DNA of 64,000 nt from Rhodocista pekingensis (GTDB taxonomy: Bacteria; Pseudomonadota; Alphaproteobacteria; Azospirillales; Azospirillaceae), in contig NZ_JBHTCM010000005.1 of assembly GCF_042665545.1 (NCBI RefSeq), positions 62,001 to 126,000 of the forward strand. The letters are read 5' to 3'. Positions within the stretch are counted from its first letter, which is position 1, and the number at the start of each line of letters is the position of its first letter. The notes beneath the pieces are model-generated. The model was not told the DNA's origin. It was given only the letters and a program-made list of their open reading frames with translations, and did no database searches. Both the position numbers and the translations under genes were made by a program. Below are positions 17,397-25,587 of the stretch, piece by piece.

Positions 17397-17848
17397 CCGA
17401 TCTGCGCATCGCCGTCACCCGGCTGCCCCACGGGGCCGACCTGCCGCTGCCCGCCTATGCCACGGAACATGCCGCCGGCATGGACCTGCTGGCGGCGGTG
17501 GCGGCGCCCGTGACGCTTCAGCCGGGGGAGCGGCGGCTGATCCCCACCGGCCTCGCCATCGCCCTGCCCGACGGCTACGAGGCGCAGGTGCGCCCCCGTT
17601 CCGGGCTGGCGTTGAAGCACGGCATCACCCTGCTGAACAGCCCCGGCACGATCGACGCGGACTACCGCGGCGAGGTCGGGGTGATCCTCGCCAACCTCGG
17701 CGCCGAGCCCTTCACGGTCGAGCGCGGCATGCGCATCGCCCAGATGGTGATCGCCCGCTACGCCCGCGCCGGCTGGGACATGGTGGACACGCTTCCCGCC
17801 AGCGCCCGCGGCAGCGGCGGCTTCGGCTCGACGGGGACGCGGGGATGA
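17393..17848 (+). CDS. dut: dUTP diphosphatase
   Basis: A 151-residue trimeric dUTPase converting dUTP to dUMP. All five motifs are visible: GMDLLAA (1), RPRSGLALKHG (2), NSPGTIDADYRGEVGVIL (3), ERGMRIAQMVIA (4) and the C-terminal RGSGGFGSTG (5). The normal length indicates an intact enzyme. Its ATG overlaps the coaBC stop, giving the coaBC-dut operon common in alphaproteobacteria. The operon is followed by a toxin-antitoxin pair with its own operator. Confidence 0.97.
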   Translation: MTDLRIAVTRLPHGADLPLPAYATEHAAGMDLLAAVAAPVTLQPGERRLIPTGLAIALPDGYEAQVRPRSGLALKHGITLLNSPGTIDADYRGEVGVILANLGAEPFTVERGMRIAQMVIARYARAGWDMVDTLPASARGSGGFGSTGTRG

Positions 17849-17913
17849 ACCGGCACCGCCGCCCGCGTTTGTCTGATCGATACTACGTCCGTCTCTTGCG
17901 CCATCGCGGCGTA

Positions 17914-17931
17914 TGTCGTACTGATACGACA
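17914..17931 (+). promoter_or_regulatory. Palindromic operator before Phd/PIN toxin-antitoxin genes
   Basis: A perfect inverted repeat, TGTCGTA-CTGA-TACGACA, ending 20 bases before the antitoxin ATG. A weak promoter (TTGCGC 17896-17901, TACTGA 17919-17924, 17-base gap) would be covered by a bound repressor. Autorepression by antitoxin/toxin complexes at such sites is the family norm. Confidence 0.6.
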
Positions 17932-17951
17932 AGTGCTTCCGGGAGGGTCGG

Positions 17952-18209
17952 ATGGAACCTGTGACCAGTCTCACCGGCAGGGATTTCAACCGCGACATCG
18001 GCGGCGCCAAGTCATTGGCCGAACGGGGGCCGGTCATCGTCACGGATCGGGGCGCACCGGCCTACGTCCTGATGACCTATGAGACGTTTCAGCGTCTCGC
18101 GGGCGCCGGCCGCAGCGTGGCGGACGTGCTGGACGATCCGGCCGGATACGACATCGACTTCGAGCCCGGGGCGGTCTCCCCGGGCCTCCGGTCGGCGGAC
18201 CTCGGCTGA
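17952..18209 (+). CDS. Phd/YefM-type antitoxin
   Basis: An 85-residue protein with the Phd/YefM fold pattern: TSLTGRDFNRDIGGAKSLAERGPVIVTDRGAPAYVLMTYETF, in which the N-terminal DNA-binding half ends and the acidic C-terminal tail (DDPAGYDIDFEPG) would wrap the toxin. It ends TGATG, overlapping the toxin start. A perfect palindrome lies just upstream. Partner and layout agree with a type II toxin-antitoxin system. Family assignment is confident. Confidence 0.87.
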   Translation: MEPVTSLTGRDFNRDIGGAKSLAERGPVIVTDRGAPAYVLMTYETFQRLAGAGRSVADVLDDPAGYDIDFEPGAVSPGLRSADLG

Positions 18210-18625
18210 TGTACCTTCTGGACACCGTGACGGTATCCGCGCTGCGGACGCTTGCACGGCAGCCCGCCGCCGTGCAGGACTGGGCCCGCCGGCTGCCGGT
18301 CGCCGATTGCCGCCTGTCGGCCGTGACGGTGCTGGAACTCGACCTTGGACGGCTGCGGGTGGCGCGGCGGGACGCGGCCCAGGGGGATCGCCTGTCGGCG
18401 TGGATCGACAGGATCGTGGATGCCTATCCGGTTCTGGCGGTAGACTTGGCCGTCGCCCGCCGGGCCGCCACCCTCCACAGTCCCGACCCCCGGCCGGAGC
18501 GGGACGCGCTGATCGCTGCCACGGCGCTCGTGCATGGGCTCACGGTGGTGACACGGAACGTCAGGGACTTCGAGCCGACGGGTGTGCCGCTGCTGAATCC
18601 CTGGGCTGCTGAATCCCTGGAATGA
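18209..18625 (+). CDS. VapC-family PIN-domain toxin
   Basis: A 138-residue PIN-domain ribonuclease toxin. The acidic active site can be read as D5 (YLLDT), E43 (VLELDLG), D99 (RDALIAATAL) and D120 (TRNVRDF). The usual Asn after LDT is Val here (LDTVTVS), but the acidic residues remain. The start codon overlaps the antitoxin stop (TGATG), ensuring coupled translation. The C-terminus FEPTGVPLLNPW is typical. Target RNA unknown. It sits between the coaBC-dut operon and the Rrf2 gene. Confidence 0.87.
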   Translation: MYLLDTVTVSALRTLARQPAAVQDWARRLPVADCRLSAVTVLELDLGRLRVARRDAAQGDRLSAWIDRIVDAYPVLAVDLAVARRAATLHSPDPRPERDALIAATALVHGLTVVTRNVRDFEPTGVPLLNPWAAESLE

Positions 18626-18821
18626 CTGACGCCCTGAAAGGAATGGGGGCGACGGCCCCCGGCAAGGACCGCCCGATCGACGCGATGCCCGCTTCCAATC
18701 TCTGCATCAACCCGCCATCCGATTTTGGGTATGGTCTGACAGATCCGGCCGATCGGCCTCCGCTCCGAAGACCCTTCTTCCCTCTCTTCCGCCTCCGCCC
18801 CGACGTTCAGGTCCGCTGACC

Positions 18822-19277
18822 ATGCTCCGCCTTTCCAAGAAACTGGTCTTCGCCATCGAGACGGTGCTGGACATCGCCTACAACGCCGGTTCCGCGCCGG
18901 TGCAGTCGGCGGAGATCACGGCCCGCCAGGGCATTCCCAAGCGCTATCTGGAGCAGGTCCTCCAGGCCCTGGTGCGGGCCGGGGTGCTGGCCGGGGTGCG
19001 CGGCCCCCGCGGCGGCTACCGGCTGGCGAAGGAGCGCCGCCGCATCACGGTGGGCGAGATCGTGCGCGTCGTCCGCTCGCTGGAGCAGGCGACCGATCCG
19101 ATCGAGGAACCGGCGGGGTCGGAACTGGGCATGCGCGTCGTTCGTCCCCTCTGGGCCGAGTTGCAGGAGGAGGTGATGCAGCGGCTGGACCGCACCAGCA
19201 TCGAGGATCTCTGCCTGCGCGCCCACCAGGAGGGAATCCGCAGCGAGGCGCAGACGAAGCTCGATTTCTCCATTTGA
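18822..19277 (+). CDS. Rrf2-family transcriptional regulator
   Basis: A 151-residue winged-helix regulator: MLRLSKKLVFAIETVLDIAY start, GIPKRYLEQVLQALVRAGVL recognition helix, and RGPRGGYRLAKERRRITVGE wing, all Rrf2 hallmarks. The three-Cys [Fe-S] cluster of IscR/NsrR is absent (only one Cys, in EDLCLRA), so it is probably not a classical Fe-S sensor and is closer to CymR-type members. It lies 72 bases before cysK, on the same strand, with an inverted repeat between them, suggesting control of cysteine synthesis; that regulatory role is inference from position. Confidence 0.88.
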   Translation: MLRLSKKLVFAIETVLDIAYNAGSAPVQSAEITARQGIPKRYLEQVLQALVRAGVLAGVRGPRGGYRLAKERRRITVGEIVRVVRSLEQATDPIEEPAGSELGMRVVRPLWAELQEEVMQRLDRTSIEDLCLRAHQEGIRSEAQTKLDFSI

Positions 19278-19304
19278 GCCGGCGGCATCCGGGCTTATAT
19301 ACAT

Positions 19305-19334
19305 CTGTGACCGCGAAATTCTCGCTATTCACAG
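19305..19334 (+). promoter_or_regulatory. Nested inverted repeat in front of cysK, candidate Rrf2 operator
   Basis: Outer arms CTGTGA (19305-19310) and TCACAG (19329-19334) enclose GCGA-AATTC-TCGC (19313-19325); both share nearly the same centre. A TATATA block (19296-19301) just upstream resembles a -10 region. The cysK ribosome-binding site GGAGG and ATG lie immediately downstream. A bound regulator would block cysK transcription. Confidence 0.55.
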
Positions 19335-19349
19335 TGATGGAGGTGTGCA

Positions 19350-20351
<1,002 letters not shown>

Positions 20352-20362
20352 CGCGACACTGA

Positions 20363-20416
20363 CGCCCGCCCGCGGTCCCTCCTGGGTCGCGGGCGGGCGG
20401 GAAGCGACGCTTCTTT
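20363..20416. terminator. Double hairpin between convergent cysK and vapC
   Basis: A 12-bp GC stem (CGCCCGCCCGCG, 20363-20374, with CGCGGGCGGGCG, 20388-20399) is followed by a second hairpin GAAGCG-A-CGCTTC (20401-20413) and TTTA. It sits between two converging genes and could end transcription from either side. No long U-run on the minus side. Confidence 0.5.
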
Positions 20417-20822
20417 ACTCGGGTGTCAGCCAGTCTTCCGAGATCAGTCCTTCAACGCGGCGGAATTCGCCGAGATTGCCAGTCACGACCGTAAGCCCTC
20501 GACTGCGCGCATGTCCCGCAATCATGAGGTCATAGGGCCCGATCACTTGGCCATTTCGTTCGAGCGACGCCCGGATATCCGCGAAATGCCCGGCCGCGTC
20601 TGCATCGAAGGGCAGAACATCAAGACGCTCGGCGAACCGCTCCACGTCCTCTCTGACGGCTGCCGGACGGGCCGACCGGGCGGCACCATGCAGAAGCTCG
20701 CCCAGGGTAACGACTGAAATGCAGAGGCTGCCAGCCTCGTCGTTGAAGCGTTGGCGCACGCCCTGCGGCCGGTCCCGAAGGACCCGTATGCAGACATTCG
20801 TGTCCAACATGAAACGAAGCAC
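20415..20822 (-). CDS. vapC: VapC-family PIN-domain toxin
   Basis: About 135 residues. The start is GTG directly after the vapB stop (TGAGTG), with an ATG four codons later as alternative. PIN active-site acids are D7 (FMLDTN), E42 (LGELLHG) and D98 (GPYDLMIAGHA). The tail TGNLGEFRRVEGLISEDW is classic VapC. An endoribonuclease, usually acting on tRNA or rRNA. It is expressed with vapB from the minus strand, converging on cysK. All family residues appear intact. Confidence 0.93.
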   Translation of the reverse strand: MLRFMLDTNVCIRVLRDRPQGVRQRFNDEAGSLCISVVTLGELLHGAARSARPAAVREDVERFAERLDVLPFDADAAGHFADIRASLERNGQVIGPYDLMIAGHARSRGLTVVTGNLGEFRRVEGLISEDWLTPE

Positions 20823-21047
20823 TCAGAAGCTCTCCCGCTTCTGTTCGCCCGGCTGCCCGCGCTCCGGCAGGTCGGTGCCCGGGGCATCGAAGAAATCGTC
20901 CCAGGCTCCCGTTGCCGGGACGATCAGCCGGGCGGCGCCCTGCTTCAGGATCATCACGTCCCGCACGCCGTCGGGAAAGGCGATCTCCTTCGGCAGCCGG
21001 ACCGCCTGCCGGCTGTTCGACCGGAGCAGTTTCGTGCGAACGGCCAT
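20823..21047 (-). CDS. vapB: VapB-type (AbrB/MazE-like) antitoxin
   Basis: 74 residues from ATG 21047. The N-terminal swapped-hairpin DNA-binding motif reads KLLRSNSRQAVRLPKEIAF, typical of VapB antitoxins, and a flexible acidic tail (DDFFDAPGTDLPERG) should bind the toxin. A 23-residue longer in-frame reading exists but lacks family similarity. The stop codon abuts the vapC start. It is divergent from the MoeB-like gene, about 100 bases away. Confidence 0.9.
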   Translation of the reverse strand: MAVRTKLLRSNSRQAVRLPKEIAFPDGVRDVMILKQGAARLIVPATGAWDDFFDAPGTDLPERGQPGEQKRESF

Positions 21048-21146
21048 GCCGGCCTCCCTTCTCGTCCGAACGACTATATGCCCCCGGCCGCCGGGTCGGC
21101 AACGGGGCCTCGCCACGCCTTTCCGTCCCCGCTATCATCCCGCGCC

Positions 21147-21989
21147 ATGACGCCCGCGAGCCCCCTTTCCGACGATCAGATCGAGCGGTATGCCCGGCAC
21201 ATCATGCTGAAGGAGGTGGGCGGCCGCGGGCAGGAGCGGCTGCTGGCCTCCTCCGTGCTGGTGGTGGGGGCCGGCGGGCTGGGCTCGCCGCTGCTGCTCT
21301 ACCTCGCCGCCGCCGGCGTCGGCCGCATCGGCGTGATCGACCACGACTCGGTGGATCTCTCCAACCTGCAACGGCAGGTGATCCATGACGGCGCCTCGGT
21401 CGGCCGCCCGAAGGTGGAGAGTGCCGCCGCCCGCATCGCCGCCCTCAATCCCGACGTGCGGGTGGAGGCGCATGCCGAGCGGCTGACCCCGGCCAACGTG
21501 CTGGGGCTGGTCTCCCGCTACGACGTGGTGGCCGACGGTTCGGACAATTTCGCCACCCGCTTCCTGCTGAACGACGCCTGCTTCTTCGCCGGCAGGACGC
21601 TGGTCAGTGCGGCCATGCTGCGCTTCGATGCCCAGCTCTCCGTCTTCAAGGCGCATCTGGGGGAGCCGCATCCCTGCTACCGCTGCCTCTTCCGCGAACC
21701 GCCGCCGCCCGGCACCATCCCCTCCTGCTCGGAGGGCGGGGTGCTGGGGGCGCTGCCGGGGATGATGGGCTCCATGCAGGCGATCGAGGTGCTGAAGGAG
21801 CTGCTGGGCATCGGGGAGAGCCTGTCCGGCCGGCTGCTCCTGGTCGCGGCGCTGGAGACCAGCTTCCGCACGGTCAGGGTCCGGCGCGATCCGGGCTGCC
21901 CGCTCTGTGGCGGCGATCCCGTCTACCGGGACCTGTCGCACCACCTGCCGGGTGCCCTGCCGCCGCAGGGGCAGCCCCCCCATGGCTGA
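21147..21989 (+). CDS. MoeB/ThiF/HesA-family adenylyltransferase
   Basis: A 280-residue E1-like enzyme that adenylates the C-terminus of a ubiquitin-like sulfur carrier. The nucleotide loop VLVVGAGGLGSPLLLYLAAAG and DLSNLQRQ are present. Structural zinc Cys pairs appear in HPCYRCLF and GCPLCGG. The order Rrf2, cysK, moeB-like is common in alphaproteobacteria, hinting at sulfur transfer, but MoeB, ThiF and CysO-activating enzymes cannot be told apart by motif alone. Its stop overlaps the start of the next gene. Confidence 0.9.
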   Translation: MTPASPLSDDQIERYARHIMLKEVGGRGQERLLASSVLVVGAGGLGSPLLLYLAAAGVGRIGVIDHDSVDLSNLQRQVIHDGASVGRPKVESAAARIAALNPDVRVEAHAERLTPANVLGLVSRYDVVADGSDNFATRFLLNDACFFAGRTLVSAAMLRFDAQLSVFKAHLGEPHPCYRCLFREPPPPGTIPSCSEGGVLGALPGMMGSMQAIEVLKELLGIGESLSGRLLLVAALETSFRTVRVRRDPGCPLCGGDPVYRDLSHHLPGALPPQGQPPHG

Positions 21990-22428
21990 TGGAACCGCCC
22001 CCCCCGGTATCGCCCCCCCGGGGATCGCGCTGGTCGTGCAGTCCGGCGGCTTCGACCGGGTGCATTACGCCTTCGCCCTGGCCGCGGCGGCGGCGGCCAT
22101 CGGCCGGCCGGCGATCCTGTTCGTCACCGGCCGCGCCCTGCCCGTGCTGACGCCGGACCCCGGCTGGCATTCCCTGGACCCGGCCGACGACGGCTCCCCG
22201 CCGGTGGAGCGCGAGCGGTATCTCGCGGAGCGCGGCCTCGCCACCCTGGCGGAACTGGTGGAGTCCTGCGGCGCCCTGGGCGTGCGCGTCATCGCCTGCG
22301 AGCTGGGCTGGCGCAGCCTGGGCCACGACGCCGCCCCGCCGACCCGCCCGGATCTGCGGGTGGAGACGGCCGGCCTCGTCACCCTGCTGACGGCGGCGGG
22401 GCCCGGCTGGCAGACGGTCTTCGTCTGA
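21982..22428 (+). CDS. DsrE/DsrF-like small protein
   Basis: A 148-residue protein whose ATG lies within the last eight bases of the MoeB-like gene, so the two are co-translated. The pattern IALVVQSGGFDRVHYAFALAAAAAAIGRPAILFVTG fits the DsrE/peroxiredoxin-like family: a beta-alpha start followed by LVESCGALGVRVIACELG with two conserved-position Cys. Such proteins often carry sulfur or act in redox relays. A short PPGIAPPGIA repeat precedes the domain. A sulfur-handling role beside an E1-like enzyme is plausible inference. Confidence 0.75.
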   Translation: MADGTAPPGIAPPGIALVVQSGGFDRVHYAFALAAAAAAIGRPAILFVTGRALPVLTPDPGWHSLDPADDGSPPVERERYLAERGLATLAELVESCGALGVRVIACELGWRSLGHDAAPPTRPDLRVETAGLVTLLTAAGPGWQTVFV

Positions 22429-22473
22429 TGCCGCCTGCCTGATGCCGCCCGCGCCGTCCCCGAGGAAGTCCCG

Positions 22474-23346
22474 ATGCCCGAGCTGCCCGAAGTCGAGACC
22501 GTCCGCCGCGGCCTGGAGATGAAGATTGCGGGCCGGGTGCTGGTGCGGGTGGCGCAGTACCGGCCCGACCTGCGCTTTCCCCTGCCCGAGCGCTTCGCCG
22601 CCCGGCTGACGGGGCTGCGCGTGGCCGGGCTGTTCCGCCGGGCCAAGTACCTGCTGATCCGGCTGGAGGGCAGCGCCGAGGGGCCGCTGGTCTGGCTGGT
22701 CCATCTGGGCATGTCCGGCACGCTGGTCGTACGCCGGGGGCCGCCGGGGCCGCCGGGGCCGCACGACCATCTGGTGTTCGAGACCGATCCCCCGCCCGGC
22801 GAGGCGCAGGGCTGGGTCGTCACCTACAACGACGTGCGCCGCTTCGGCTTCATGGACCTGTTTCCGGAAGCGCTGCTGGAGAGCCACCCGATGCTGGCCT
22901 GCCTGGGGCCGGAGCCGCTGGGCAACGGTTTCGACGCCCTGGAGCTGTCGCGCCGGCTGGCGGGGAAGATCACGCCGATCAAGGCGGCGCTGCTGGACCA
23001 GACGGTGGTGGCGGGCCTGGGCAACATCTATGTCTGCGAATCGCTGTTCCGCGCCGGCATCAGCCCGCGCCGGCTGGCCCATACGGTGGCCGGCCGGCGG
23101 GCCGCGCGGCTGGTTCCGGCGATCCGCGACGTGCTGACCGAGGCCATCGCCGCCGGCGGTTCCAGCCTGCGCGACTATGTACAGTCGGACGGCGAACTGG
23201 GCTACTTCCAGCACAGCTTCAAGGTCTACGGCCGGGAGGGCGAGCCCTGCCCCGGTTGCGACTGCGACCCTGTCCGCACCGGGGGCATCGCCCGGATCGT
23301 CCAGTCCGGACGGTCCACCTTCTATTGTCCCCGCCACCAGCGCTGA
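22474..23346 (+). CDS. mutM: Formamidopyrimidine-DNA glycosylase
   Basis: A 290-residue DNA repair glycosylase/AP lyase removing 8-oxoguanine. The catalytic N-terminal PELPEVETVRRGLE, the GLGNIYVCESLFRAGISP helix-two-turn-helix, GGSSLRDYV and the C-terminal finger SGRSTFYCPRHQR are visible. The zinc finger reads CPGC...CPRH, so the fourth ligand is His where Cys is usual. ATG has an AGGAAG RBS (GAGGAAGTCCCG). Its position before echA and rpsT follows the common alphaproteobacterial order around dnaA. Confidence 0.96.
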   Translation: MPELPEVETVRRGLEMKIAGRVLVRVAQYRPDLRFPLPERFAARLTGLRVAGLFRRAKYLLIRLEGSAEGPLVWLVHLGMSGTLVVRRGPPGPPGPHDHLVFETDPPPGEAQGWVVTYNDVRRFGFMDLFPEALLESHPMLACLGPEPLGNGFDALELSRRLAGKITPIKAALLDQTVVAGLGNIYVCESLFRAGISPRRLAHTVAGRRAARLVPAIRDVLTEAIAAGGSSLRDYVQSDGELGYFQHSFKVYGREGEPCPGCDCDPVRTGGIARIVQSGRSTFYCPRHQR

Positions 23347-23360
23347 TGTAGGACAGCCCC

Positions 23361-23762
23361 ATGCGTCCGCCCGCCCCCGCCCGCCCCCTGCTGTTGACGG
23401 CCGTGCTGCTGGCGGGTCTGGTGGCCCTGCCGGCGCCCTGGACCCGGACGGGACAGGCGGCGGACGGGGCCTTCGTGGCGGGGACGGAGGACCTGCCGCT
23501 GATGCCCGGCTTCGTCCTCCTGGCGGACGAGACGGTGGTGTTCGACAAGCCGGGCGGCCGCATCGTCCAGGCGGTGGCGGCCGGGCCGGCACCGCTGGCC
23601 GAGGTCCGCGCCTTCTACGACGGCACCCTGCCGCAGCTCGGCTGGAAGCCGGCCGGGGCGGGGCGCTGGCTGCGCGAGGGCGAACGGCTGGAGCTGCGGC
23701 TGGACCGGGCCCAGGGGCGCACCCTGGTGCGCCTCACCCTGGCGCCGCAGGACAGGAACTGA
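23361..23762 (+). CDS. Secreted hypothetical protein
   Basis: 133 residues with a signal peptide (about 1-34, hydrophobic LLLTAVLLAGLVALPA, likely cut after GQAA). The mature part has EDLPLMPGFVLLADETVVFD and GGRIVQAVAAGP, then a compact ending, VRAFYDGTLPQLGWKPAG. No known domain. It follows mutM by 14 bases and precedes echA by 27 bases, so it is probably co-transcribed. The periplasmic location is inferred from the signal. Confidence 0.72.
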   Translation: MRPPAPARPLLLTAVLLAGLVALPAPWTRTGQAADGAFVAGTEDLPLMPGFVLLADETVVFDKPGGRIVQAVAAGPAPLAEVRAFYDGTLPQLGWKPAGAGRWLREGERLELRLDRAQGRTLVRLTLAPQDRN

Positions 23763-23789
23763 CGATCCAACCCGGAGAGGAAAGCGACA

Positions 23790-24566
23790 ATGCCTTACGA
23801 CAACATCCAGGTGGAGACGCGGGGCCGCGTCGGCCTTGTCCGGCTGAACCGGCCCAAGGCGCTGAACGCCCTGTCCGACGGGCTGGTCACCGACCTCCAG
23901 GCGGCGCTGGACGCCTTCGAGGACGATCCGGAGATCCATGTCATCGTCGTCACCGGGTCGGAGAAGGCCTTCGCCGCCGGCGCCGACATCAAGGAGATGG
24001 CGGACAAGTCGCACATGGACGCCTATCTGGGCGACTTCATCACCCGCAAGTGGGGCCGGCTGGGCACCTGCCGCAAGCCGACCATCGCCGCCGTCGCCGG
24101 CTACGCCCTCGGCGGCGGCTGCGAGCTGGCGATGATGGCGGACATCATCATCGCCGCCGACACCGCGAAGTTCGGCCAGCCGGAGATCACCATCGGCACC
24201 ATCCCGGGCTCCGGCGGCACGCAGCGCCTGACCCGGCTGGTCGGCAAGTCCAAGGCCATGCTGATGTGTCTGACCGGCTGGCAGATGACGGCGGAGGAGG
24301 CGGAGCGCGCCGGCCTCGTGGCCAAGGTGGTGCCGGCCGCCGATCTGCTGGACGAGGCGCTGAAGATCGCCGACCGCATCGCGTCCATGTCGCTGCCCGT
24401 GGCGATGATGACCAAGGAATGCGTCAACCGCTCCTATGAATCGACCCTGGCCGAGGGTATCCTGTTCGAGCGGCGTGTCTTCCATTCCACCTTCGGACTG
24501 GAGGACCGGAAGGAGGGCATGAGCGCCTTCGTCGAAAAGCGGCAGCCCAACTTCCGCGACCGCTGA
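23790..24566 (+). CDS. Enoyl-CoA hydratase
   Basis: A 258-residue crotonase-fold enzyme hydrating trans-2-enoyl-CoA in beta-oxidation. The oxyanion-hole region AFAAGADIKEMA, the catalytic Glu in GGGCELAMMAD and the second in GQPEITIGTIPGSGG are all present, so a true hydratase is likely rather than an isomerase. ATG has a GGAGAGGAAAG RBS. It sits just upstream of rpsT, which has its own promoter. Confidence 0.94.
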   Translation: MPYDNIQVETRGRVGLVRLNRPKALNALSDGLVTDLQAALDAFEDDPEIHVIVVTGSEKAFAAGADIKEMADKSHMDAYLGDFITRKWGRLGTCRKPTIAAVAGYALGGGCELAMMADIIIAADTAKFGQPEITIGTIPGSGGTQRLTRLVGKSKAMLMCLTGWQMTAEEAERAGLVAKVVPAADLLDEALKIADRIASMSLPVAMMTKECVNRSYESTLAEGILFERRVFHSTFGLEDRKEGMSAFVEKRQPNFRDR

Positions 24567-24632
24567 AATCAGTTTCCGCCGCAAGGGGCTGCGGCACATG
24601 GGACGGGTGCGCAGCCCCCCGCTCTGACTCGC

Positions 24633-24662
24633 TTGACGCGCACCCCGTCCCCGAACTATAAG
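24633..24662 (+). promoter_or_regulatory. Sigma-70-type promoter of rpsT
   Basis: TTGACG (24633-24638), an 18-base spacer and TATAAG (24657-24662), about 40 bases before the rpsT ATG. The hexamers match consensus at 5/6 and 5/6, the best promoter in the window. Confidence 0.72.
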
Positions 24663-24704
24663 CGCCGCTTCCAACGGCACCGGCGTGTCCGCGAAGGGTC
24701 TCCT

Positions 24705-24971
24705 ATGGCAAATCATAAGTCCGCTGAAAAGCGTATCCGTCAGATCAAGAAGCGCACCGAGATCAACCGGGCGCGCATCAGCCGTATCCGCACCTTCGTG
24801 AAGAAGGTCGAGCTGGCGATCGCCAGCGGCGACAAGGCGGCGGCCAACGAGGCCTTCCGTGAGGCCCAGCCCGAGCTGATGCGCGGCGCCACCAAGGGCG
24901 TCCTGCACCGCAACACGGTCTCGCGCAAGCTCTCCCGCCTGAACCAGCGGATCAAGGCGCTCGGCGCCTGA
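24705..24971 (+). CDS. rpsT: 30S ribosomal protein S20
   Basis: An 88-residue basic protein binding 16S r[39 protein letters not shown] and the C-terminal [18 protein letters not shown] are diagnostic of S20. It has its own promoter and a strong terminator hairpin after it. It precedes dnaA, as in many alphaproteobacteria. Confidence 0.98.
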
Positions 24972-25007
24972 TCCTCTGCTCCGGCGGACCGGGTCCGTCC
25001 CGGCGAC

Positions 25008-25040
25008 GGCCGCGCAGTCCTGCGCTGCGCGGCCTTTGTT
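25008..25040 (+). terminator. Rho-independent terminator after rpsT
   Basis: A perfect 10-bp stem, GGCCGCGCAG (25008-25017) with CTGCGCGGCC (25025-25034), a 7-base loop, then TTTGTT. Confidence 0.8.
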
Positions 25041-25587
25041 GTGCCCGCATGGTGGCGGCAAGGTCCCGCCGCCCCGGCCGCGAGTCCCGGCATGTCCGCG
25101 ACTCCGCCGCCGGGCGCACGATTTTTGCTTTTTATGCCGTTCCCTTTTCGATCCTGTTGCGAGTCCGGAGCCGGGCGACTAGCATCTCCCGACGCGCGAA
25201 GGGGCTAAACGCAAGCGAAGAAAATCCTTCGTCTCTTCTGTGCTGAAGGGCTGGGAAGCAGACCTGGAATGATCATTCGGCTTCATCCTGAAGTGCTGGC
25301 GATCCCGCTCTTCCTCTGATTTACAAATGTATTCATGGACATTCGCCGCCCCTTGAAAAAGGGGCGTCGGGCAGCCTTTGATCTGTCTGTATGACCTGGG
25401 GCGGATCATTTTCCATCGTGTGGCCGGTCGGCAACTGACAGGGCTGCGATCCCATGGGGCGGACCCCGGCCGGGGCCGTCACAGCGGGATTTGACGTTTG
25501 CGTATCGGGGCACGGGTAGGATGCCCTGGTCCGGCGCGCGCGCTGCGCGCGGCCGGGCGGGGCAGGGGACTTGCGGGAGCGGGGTAG
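25041..25587. other. Leader region of dnaA; no gene supported
   Basis: About 550 bases with AT-richer patches (25118-25160, 25250-25345). An 8-bp hairpin CGCCCCTT-GAAA-AAGGGGCG lies at 25347-25366. By eye I see no cluster of canonical DnaA boxes, so I do not call an origin. Minus-strand frames here lack an RBS and similarity. The sequence probably holds the dnaA promoter(s). Confidence 0.5.

Noticed and set aside
18622..18819. 65-codon frame between the PIN toxin and the Rrf2 gene
   Set aside because: No good RBS, no similarity, and Pro/Arg-rich composition typical of chance frames.
25179..25409. 76-codon minus-strand frame upstream of dnaA
   Set aside because: Codon use unlike genes here, no RBS, no recognised protein.
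24972..25587. Possible oriC before dnaA
   Set aside because: AT-rich patches exist, but I saw no cluster of TTATCCACA-like boxes by eye; a scan and skew analysis would be needed.
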